From Legionellaceae bacterium (GTDB lineage Bacteria; Pseudomonadota; Gammaproteobacteria; Legionellales; Legionellaceae), in assembly GCA_947504795.1 (NCBI GenBank), contig CANNJG010000016.1, forward strand, positions 1 to 19,805: a DNA stretch of 19,805 bases. The letters run 5' to 3'. Of the stretch, positions 15,133-19,805 are shown piece by piece. Both the position numbers and the translations under genes were made by a program. Positions within the stretch are counted from its first letter, which is position 1. Each line of letters starts with the position of its first letter. The notes under the pieces are model-generated. The model was not told the origin of the DNA. It worked only from the letters and a program-made list of their open reading frames with translations, and did not search any database.

Positions 15133-16137
15133 ATGGCTGATAACAACACCACAGGTTCCCCTTCAACGTCTCCATCTGGACCAAGTGCCTCTTCGTCTGG
15201 AGAAAATGCCTCTACGCCTGGATCTCCACCCTTGAAAACAGAATTTAAATCTGCAGAAGATAGCGAGAGTGCTTTCAAAGCTTTGGGCCTAGAGAGTACA
15301 GCAACAGCAACAGAGATAGGAAAAGCCTACCGCAAACAGGCACTTAAACATCATCCAGACAAAGGGGGCGAACAGCTTAAATTTCAACAAATAAGTAACG
15401 CATACAGGTATTTGTTGGCTCGTGCTGAAAAATCAGAGGCGCCAATGCAATTTAATACTCAAAAAGCGCCACCTCGAACAAATACCTCTCCGTCTGGAAC
15501 AAATACCGCTCAATCTAACACGAGCTCTCCGCCGCCTAGAAAGCCCTTCGCGCAAGCCGATACTCGACAAGTGCCTCCTCGAACAAATACCTCTCGGCAA
15601 TCAGGCTCATCAAACACTCATTCATCACCACCGTCGAGAAACTATTCAGACGCTCATTCAGGTCGAAGAAATACTCAAACCAGAAACCAGAAGCCTAGGC
15701 AGTCACCAAAAACTTTTAAGTTATCACCCATGATGCCAACTCCAGAAAGGCCTAATGCGAATGCCGTTCCTCACAAACGCGGTGAGCATGCTGTTCTTGG
15801 AGAGCAAAAAAATCAAGACGCAATTAGTCGCATTCTCAACAGTACTCAGCTTGATTACCCGCCACGATGCATCCAGCAACCAGGAAAATCCACTGAGAAA
15901 ATAGAATTTAGCAGCTCCAAAGATAGTAAGACTTTTGCGATGGCTGCTGCAAAAGAGAGTATCGCATTCAAACTATTTGACCATAACCAAAATATTCTTG
16001 CTTATTCAAACGGTGACGGGAAATTGTACACTGGAAAACACACCGAGTATCAACCAGGGCAACCATTGGATCCCGTCTCGCCTCAAAACTTTTCGAATCC
16101 AAAAGAGGCAGACGAACAGCGCAAACCAGCTTTTTGA
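15133..16137 (+). CDS. J-domain protein with Ser/Thr/Pro-rich tail, candidate secreted effector
   Basis: A 334-residue protein with one J domain at about residues 45-97: helix II EIGKAYRKQALK, the essential HPD at 74-76, then helix III EQLKFQQISNAYRYLLA. J domains stimulate Hsp70 ATPase activity. The rest does not look like DnaJ: there is no G/F-rich linker, zinc finger or client-binding domain. Residues 1-40 and 105-200 are low-complexity, rich in Ser, Thr, Pro and Asn, with repeats of PPRTNTS at 113-119 and 148-154. Residues about 255-305 are a more ordered segment, and the C-terminus is charged and ends with PAF. There is no signal peptide. An isolated J domain on a disordered scaffold in an intracellular-type genome suggests an effector acting on host Hsp70. 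That is inference, and a bacterial co-chaperone is also possible. It has its own promoter. Confidence 0.85.
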   Translation: MADNNTTGSPSTSPSGPSASSSGENASTPGSPPLKTEFKSAEDSESAFKALGLESTATATEIGKAYRKQALKHHPDKGGEQLKFQQISNAYRYLLARAEKSEAPMQFNTQKAPPRTNTSPSGTNTAQSNTSSPPPRKPFAQADTRQVPPRTNTSRQSGSSNTHSSPPSRNYSDAHSGRRNTQTRNQKPRQSPKTFKLSPMMPTPERPNANAVPHKRGEHAVLGEQKNQDAISRILNSTQLDYPPRCIQQPGKSTEKIEFSSSKDSKTFAMAAAKESIAFKLFDHNQNILAYSNGDGKLYTGKHTEYQPGQPLDPVSPQNFSNPKEADEQRKPAF

Positions 16138-16265
16138 GAAGTTAAGATATAAAATCTCAGTCGATTTATATTAAAATTTGATTACGGTGCAGCCTGGGTA
16201 GTGATGGACGTTTAAAAAAATAACAAAATAATTGCTCGATTAGGCGGTTTTCTTGAGCGAAAGCA
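16138..16265. other. Non-coding stretch after the J-domain gene
   Basis: I see no convincing open frame, terminator or RNA gene here. It leads directly into the transposase remnant at 16266-16833. The whole 16138-17521 interval carries no intact gene. Confidence 0.5.
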
Positions 16266-16336
16266 TTAGGCTGACCCAGGTTTTATCGTTATAACCTTCC
16301 CGATACTTGTCTCTACATGATAGGTATTCTTGTTCC

Positions 16337-16356
16337 AAGGAAAGCTAAGGAAAGCT
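16337..16356. repeat. 10-bp tandem duplication
   Basis: AAGGAAAGCT is present twice in a row (16337-16346 and 16347-16356) just beyond the end of the transposase remnant. It is a probable slippage scar in decaying DNA and has no evident function. Confidence 0.6.
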
Positions 16357-16373
16357 GTCGAGCTGACCATTTT

Positions 16374-16833
16374 AACAAGTTGCTGACAACGCTTTTTTCC
16401 TATGTTTAAAGATGTATTTAAACATAAAATACCAAAATTGTTCTGTATTAGGGTTGATATAAAGGCAATTAACCATACCGATACCTTGAATGATGCCATG
16501 TGCATTGCCACTATATTGCCAACGTACCCCTTCAATCTCTCTTGAGTAGCTCTTATCAATAATACTGTCTTCAAAAACAACGCATCCAGATTCATCAGTA
16601 ATAATTTGAGATTCGTTATGTTCCCAAACTAGTCGCAGCGTCGGTTTTAACTCCTTTTAATACCGGTTGACCATATCATGACTTTAATGCTCGATATGGT
16701 CAGCATAAGTTGCAATCGTATAATTCGTTTGGTTATTTAACGAATATTGACAATAATTTAAACGAGTGATTTTTCCATTCTTGGGACGGAACACTTCAAT
16801 TGGATCAGGTTTTAAAACTTGACCTAATGTATC
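16374..16833 (-). pseudogene. IS701-like transposase remnant, frameshifted and interrupted
   Basis: Read leftward on the minus strand, two frames together give an N-terminal part of a transposase. Frame one (16833-16684) reads FRPKNGKITRLNYCQYSLNN then YTIATYADHIEH and ends at TAA (16686-16684). A shift into another frame continues with SHDMVNRY, a stop (16659-16657), then LRLVWE, VVFEDSIIDKSYS, EGVRWQYSGNAHGIIQGIG and NCLYINPNTEQFW, until about 16432. This pattern (..SHD.INRY..., VFDDTVLDK.YS, RQYSGNAHG..KGIG, YVNP...FW) is how IS701-like transposases read in Legionellales and their relatives. The sequence then leaves the family (YFMFKY...) and stops at 16374. The catalytic C-terminal part is missing. 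It is dead: at least one frameshift and two stops. Confidence 0.7.
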
Positions 16834-16898
16834 TCAATTATGTGCTTTTGACTCTGATCCAGCTCTTGTTTTCGTTTGATCCATTTCTCTCTCTTAGC

Positions 16899-16918
16899 GT
16901 TTTGCACAAGTCCTCACT
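16899..16918. repeat. Direct repeat, left copy (GTTTTGC..AAGTCCT.ACT)
   Basis: This 20-nt stretch matches 17235-17254 at 17 of 20 positions; both carry GTTTTGC, AAGTCCT and ACT. Each copy lies a short way before a paired-palindrome element (16993 and 17283). It may be part of the same mobile unit. The GTCAGGACTTACGCAAAAC-type sequence on the other strand looks like a transposon or MITE end, but I cannot prove that here. Confidence 0.4.
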
Positions 16919-16964
16919 GACAAGTAATTTCGAAATTTTAAATGCTAATTGATAGTGACTGACT

Positions 16965-17056
16965 GCATATTTCTCCCAGGCTATGTCCCTCTGCTTGTCA
17001 GCGGGATCCAGTTTTCTATCAGCATCGCTGGATCTCGTGCATAAAGCACGGGACGT
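16965..17056. repeat. Paired-palindrome repeat, copy 1 (REP/BIME-like)
   Basis: Two units face each other. The left unit, on the minus strand, reads CTGGATCCCGCTGACAAGCA (17011-16992) and continues AGAGGGACATAG. The right unit, on the plus strand, reads CTGGATCTCGTGCATAAAGC (17028-17047) and continues ACGGGACGTAAG. The two CTGGATC blocks (17011-17005 and 17028-17034) pair with each other around a 16-nt spacer. The right unit also has a small hairpin, CGTGC/GCACG, around ATAAA. It shares its design with the copy at 17265-17360. The unit resembles the CCGCGGACAAGCCGCGG palindromes dispersed in many intracellular bacterial genomes. Confidence 0.65.
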
Positions 17057-17234
17057 AAGCAGTGAAGTATTTAGCCACATAGTTCCTACACTTGATTCAT
17101 GTAGAATACATATTGAGCCGCTTAACCGAGAAATTAAACAGCTAGCTGGTGTCGAAAGCAACGTAGCCAGATAAAGAAAAGCTTTTTGCATAATTATTTG
17201 ATTCAAGAGCTTAAAAATCCATCCGTTTTGATGA

Positions 17235-17254
17235 GTTTTGCGTAAGTCCTGACT
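17235..17254. repeat. Direct repeat, right copy (GTTTTGCGTAAGTCCTGACT)
   Basis: This is the partner of 16899-16918. It is the better match to the supposed transposon-end motif, since its minus-strand reading is AGTCAGGACTTACGCAAAAC. It lies 29 bp before the second paired palindrome. Confidence 0.4.
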
Positions 17255-17264
17255 TTAATTATTC

Positions 17265-17360
17265 GTTTGGAACTCTCAGGGGTTGTCAGCGGAATCCAGC
17301 GATCTAAGCTCAGAAGGAGATCACTGGATTCCGCGGACAAGCCGCGGAACTTAGGCAGGT
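17265..17360. repeat. Paired-palindrome repeat, copy 2 (REP/BIME-like)
   Basis: GGAATCCAGCGATCT (17291-17305) pairs with AGATCACTGGATTCC (17318-17332) with one mismatch, around a 12-nt loop. The right half also forms a perfect hairpin: TTCCGCGG (17329-17336), ACAAG loop, CCGCGGAA (17342-17349). The two hairpins share bases 17329-17332, so only one can form fully at a time. The left half, on the minus strand, reads CTGGATTCCGCTGACAAC, so the two units again face each other, as in copy 1. The sequence around 17283-17299 matches 16995-17011 at 16 of 17 bases. Confidence 0.75.
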
Positions 17361-17405
17361 GGGTTTTATCCTTAAGGCAGTGCCATTAGGACAGGGCACC
17401 TCAGG

Positions 17406-17421
17406 TACAATGTGTATTGTA
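17406..17421. promoter_or_regulatory. Dyad TACAAT-gtgt-ATTGTA upstream of the lipoprotein gene
   Basis: A perfect 6-bp inverted repeat with a 4-nt spacer lies about 100 bp before the ATG at 17522. The size and symmetry fit an operator for a dimeric regulator, but chance in AT-rich DNA is a real alternative. I see no strong promoter beside it. Confidence 0.3.
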
Positions 17422-17521
17422 GTGCTAAATTTATAGAAATCCATTGGGCTCATTTTTCTCTTGTTCTATCGTACTGGTGGTGTTAGTATTTTTTGTCTTT
17501 TCTCGGGTGTGGCTGTTTGCT

Positions 17522-18634
17522 ATGGATAGATTTAAAAAGACAGGGGTTGTCATCGCCTTCTGTCTTGCACTGATAGGATGTGCTTCAGTTGGCCCACGAC
17601 AAATCATGTATAATCGTAATGATTATAACAGAATTATCCGTGATACAGAGGACCAGCAATTATTACTAAATATCGTTCGTTTACGTTATTTAGAGCCAAT
17701 AAGCTTTTTACAAATCTCCAACATTGCCGGCTCAACCTCCGTTACATCTAATATTGGTTTATCAGCGACCTGGACTCCACTGATCAATCAAATAACTCAA
17801 GATTTTACACCCACTGCAGGGGTTAGCTACTCTGAAAGCCCAACTGTTTCTTATACGCCGCTGAGTAGCCCAGACTTTATCAGACAGTTGATGTCGCCTA
17901 TCGCTTTAGAGTCAGCTTATTTACTGACTTTTGCCGGATTTAACGACAATCACCGCCTGTCTCGTATGATTTTTCAAAGTGTGGGTGATTATGATAATGC
18001 TTCGAGCATTGCAAATACCAGAAAAGTCACAGTACCCAACATGGCTAATTTCAATACCCTATTAGAGCCTATCGAATGGTTAGATAAAAATGATGCATAT
18101 AGATACTTCAACGAAAAGAAAGGTACTAACGTCAAATTGGTCATGTATTTTAAAAAGAAATATTATCTTTCTCCTGCTGCCATGAAATTAAAGCGTTTAT
18201 TGGGTGTTCACAGTAATAGTATGAGCATTGTTTTTAGCCAAAGCTCTGACAGTCATGATAAAAGAGAAGTTTTGGTGCAAACTCGTTCACTTCTTGGGAC
18301 GCTGATATTTTTATCCCATGCAGTAGATGTTCCCGAATCAGAAGTGAAAAAAGGGGTTGTAATCCAAAATAAATACCCAGATGGTCGACCATACAACTGG
18401 GACGGATTAATGAATGGATTATTGAAAGTGCATTGTTCCGAAACCCGCCCGATGAGCAGTGCCTTCGTTAAAATATATTACCGAAGTCATTGGTTCTATA
18501 TCAGTGATGAGGATACTGATTCAAAAATTACATTCACTGTTTTATCACAATTATTATCTATCACTGCAGGAGCAAATACGGATGGAAGTAATGCCCCTGT
18601 ATTTACCCTTCCTGTTGGGCCACCAACACATTAA
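17522..18634 (+). CDS. Outer-membrane-type lipoprotein of unknown function
   Basis: A 370-residue lipoprotein. The start at 17522 is chosen because a classic lipoprotein signal begins there: MDRFKKTGVVIAFCLALIGC, lipobox Cys20. The longer frame back to 17444 would prepend an unrelated hydrophobic run. Position +2 after Cys is Ala, not Asp, which favours sorting to the outer membrane. The conserved N-terminal block RNDYNRIIRDTEDQQLLLNI followed by VRLRYLEPISFLQISNIAGS matches a widespread uncharacterised family in proteobacteria. A region of SPTVSYTPLSSPDFIRQLMSPI continues that similarity. The middle and end are less familiar. It lies 17 bp before the beta-barrel gene, so both are probably translated from one transcript; a lipoprotein partner for the barrel is a reasonable guess. 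The gene lies beyond transposon debris. Confidence 0.82.
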   Translation: MDRFKKTGVVIAFCLALIGCASVGPRQIMYNRNDYNRIIRDTEDQQLLLNIVRLRYLEPISFLQISNIAGSTSVTSNIGLSATWTPLINQITQDFTPTAGVSYSESPTVSYTPLSSPDFIRQLMSPIALESAYLLTFAGFNDNHRLSRMIFQSVGDYDNASSIANTRKVTVPNMANFNTLLEPIEWLDKNDAYRYFNEKKGTNVKLVMYFKKKYYLSPAAMKLKRLLGVHSNSMSIVFSQSSDSHDKREVLVQTRSLLGTLIFLSHAVDVPESEVKKGVVIQNKYPDGRPYNWDGLMNGLLKVHCSETRPMSSAFVKIYYRSHWFYISDEDTDSKITFTVLSQLLSITAGANTDGSNAPVFTLPVGPPTH

Positions 18635-18651
18635 GTACCTTAGGAGAATTT

Positions 18652-19461
18652 ATGCTATGTAAGATTGCATCAAGAGGTACCTTTTTACTGGTGGCAGCAC
18701 AATTTGGCATGACTCATGCTGCTGAGAGTAGTGTAAGCCAGCATAAACCTTCCGGTACTCATTACAATGGAACTTACATAAGTTTGGCGCTGAACCCTGT
18801 GTACCTATCGTATAGTGAGTTGCAACTGTATGACGTGCGTAGTGGAGGTCTAATAACTCCTGCAATCCAAAGTTTTGATCCAAGTGTATTAGGTTTTGGA
18901 GCGAGCCTTGGTCATTCATTGGTGGCACTTGAGATTCCTGCTAGATTTGAGGCAGAGTATATTTATCTACCTAAGGTTAATGCGAATTTCAATCCTTTAT
19001 ATAATGCCAGCCCTGACGCTGATTTTCCTCTTCCTGATTCAGTTGATCAGGCTCGAATGAACAGTACTATTTCTAGCTCTACATTATTGGTTAATGGACT
19101 GTATGATTTTGTTAACGAGAGCAGATATATCCCATATTTTATGGCGGGCCTTGGTTTTACCTACACCTCTACTAACTCTCGTGTCACAAATACCGTTGGT
19201 GTCATCAATCCAGCTTTTTCACCTACATATTATAGCCAGGGTAACACTAACATAGCGTGGAATGTTGGTGCCGGCATGCGGGTAATAGCAAATAAACGCC
19301 TCTTTATTGACGTATTATATCGCTTTATGCGTTTAGGATCTGTCGACTGGGGGGGGGCATTGACCTATCCGAATAGTTCTTCTGGTTTTAATTCTTTTAA
19401 TTTACGTGCATACCAAGCTTATGGGAGTATGCTGTCCTTTAAAGCAACATGGCAAGAATAA
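18652..19461 (+). CDS. Outer-membrane beta-barrel protein (small porin/surface-antigen type)
   Basis: A 269-residue exported protein with an AGGAG ribosome site 6 nt before the ATG. The signal peptide is about residues 1-23 (FGMTHA then AES). The mature part alternates polar and hydrophobic residues in many beta-strands: YNGTYISLALNPVYLSY, VLGFGASLGHSLVALEIPAR, EAEYIYLP, YIPYFMAGLGFTYTS, NIAWNVGAGMRVIANKRLFI and VLYRFMRLGSV. These are the usual signs of an 8- to 10-strand barrel of the OmpA/surface-antigen type. The C-terminus (SMLSFKATWQE) ends with an aromatic strand plus two polar residues instead of the usual terminal Phe. The sequence does not identify its ligand. Its frame overlaps the start of the following transposase remnant by 13 bp. 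Confidence 0.85.
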   Translation: MLCKIASRGTFLLVAAQFGMTHAAESSVSQHKPSGTHYNGTYISLALNPVYLSYSELQLYDVRSGGLITPAIQSFDPSVLGFGASLGHSLVALEIPARFEAEYIYLPKVNANFNPLYNASPDADFPLPDSVDQARMNSTISSSTLLVNGLYDFVNESRYIPYFMAGLGFTYTSTNSRVTNTVGVINPAFSPTYYSQGNTNIAWNVGAGMRVIANKRLFIDVLYRFMRLGSVDWGGALTYPNSSSGFNSFNLRAYQAYGSMLSFKATWQE

Positions 19462-19502
19462 CTGTTTTGTCGAGTAGCTCAAGCTATACTTCAAGGCTAT
19501 CT

Positions 19503-19694
19503 AGGCTAAAGAATAATGCTGACCAAGGGGCTTTTTGTTGGCTAGCTTGGTTTCGTTATGGTAACAGCAAGTTACGGTATGCTTTTTGGCTTGCAGGGAC
19601 GGTTGCTATTAGAATGCGAGAAAAAACATTTAGAAATAAATTTGAGAATTACATTAACTCGACTTTAGCCAATTATGCCGCCAAGGCCAATTGA
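19503..19694 (+). pseudogene. IS110-like transposase, C-terminal remnant
   Basis: The frame reads GNSKLRYAFWLAGTVAIRMR then EKTFRNKFENYINS before a stop at 19692-19694. This is how the end of the Transposase_20 domain and the following tail read in IS110-family transposases of Legionellales and relatives (GNSRLR.A.W.A..VAIR...NSFR.KYE.YI). Only about 60 residues remain; the DEDD catalytic domain is absent, and the usual KRKAYTAVAAKMAR tail is replaced. It is a dead fragment immediately downstream of the barrel gene, and no intact IS end can be seen. Confidence 0.55.
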
Positions 19695-19805
19695 TAAATC
19701 AATAAGTTAGCATTTGTTTCAGTTATTTTTAAAGATTCCGTCTTATCTTCATGATTTCTAGACGTTGAAAAATACATTTTCACCCATATTGATCTTCTTA
19801 TGACC
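19695..19805. other. Right edge, no gene seen
   Basis: AT-rich sequence with no open frame, repeat or RNA gene that I can recognise. The other copy of any IS element would have to lie outside the window. Confidence 0.4.

Noticed and set aside
15422..15733. Plus-strand frame inside the J-domain gene
   Set aside because: It is a shadow frame created by the repetitive Ser/Pro-rich coding sequence.
16266..16595. Minus-strand open frame of 109 residues
   Set aside because: It lies in a different frame from the transposase remnant and has no recognisable content; the family-like sequence is in the other frame.
16838..17206. Minus-strand open frame of 122 residues
   Set aside because: Much of it runs through the paired-palindrome repeat (residues LDPADKQRD come from a repeat unit) and no family or ribosome site is seen. 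It is better explained as an accidental frame across repeat DNA.

Overview
The window looks like a chromosomal segment from a gammaproteobacterium of the Legionellales type (Legionella/Coxiella-like). This is inferred from gene content and protein resemblance, not from any marker. The clues are the conserved runs accD-folC-(dedD) and rlpA-dacA-ybeD-lipB, a MutH mismatch-repair endonuclease, a DedA/PAP2/LssY fusion, and Legionella-like unknown proteins. Base composition is moderately AT-rich. There is no rRNA, tRNA or CRISPR array that I can recognise.

Layout: (1) 1-2394, minus strand: accD, folC and the 5' part of a DedD-like SPOR protein, coupled by short overlaps and read from a good promoter at 2428-2456. 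(2) 2520-3242 plus: a secreted YkuD L,D-transpeptidase, whose 3' end overlaps the 3' end of convergent rlpA (3220-4059 minus). (3) 4307-8442 plus: dacA, ybeD, lipB and a DedA-PAP2-LssY membrane protein, tightly packed. (4) 8537-9226 minus: an exported unknown protein. (5) 9388-10260 plus: an unknown protein with a hydrophobic hairpin, then 10424-11134 plus: a YafK-like L,D-transpeptidase-fold protein. (6) 11169-14955, minus strand: aspS, mutH, a YafS-like methyltransferase and hpt, ending in a probable terminator. (7) 15133-16137 plus: a J-domain protein with a Ser/Pro/Thr-rich tail, a candidate secreted effector. (8) 16138-17500: a gene-poor stretch holding a decayed IS701-like transposase and two paired-palindrome repeats. 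(9) 17522-19461 plus: a lipoprotein and an outer-membrane beta-barrel protein, apparently co-transcribed, followed by (10) the tail of a decayed IS110-like transposase.

The first half is envelope biology: fatty-acid initiation (AccD), peptidoglycan cutting and cross-linking (two YkuD-fold proteins, RlpA, DacA), septal SPOR proteins and lipoylation (LipB). The aspS-mutH-hpt block is housekeeping translation, repair and purine salvage. The right-hand 4.7 kb is accessory DNA: a eukaryote-like J-domain protein, transposon ruins, REP-like repeats and a lipoprotein/beta-barrel pair of unknown function. The most unusual items are the REP-like inverted pairs, the lipoprotein/barrel pair between two dead transposons, the DedA fusion whose PAP2 domain has lost its catalytic motifs, and the non-discriminating signature in AspRS.
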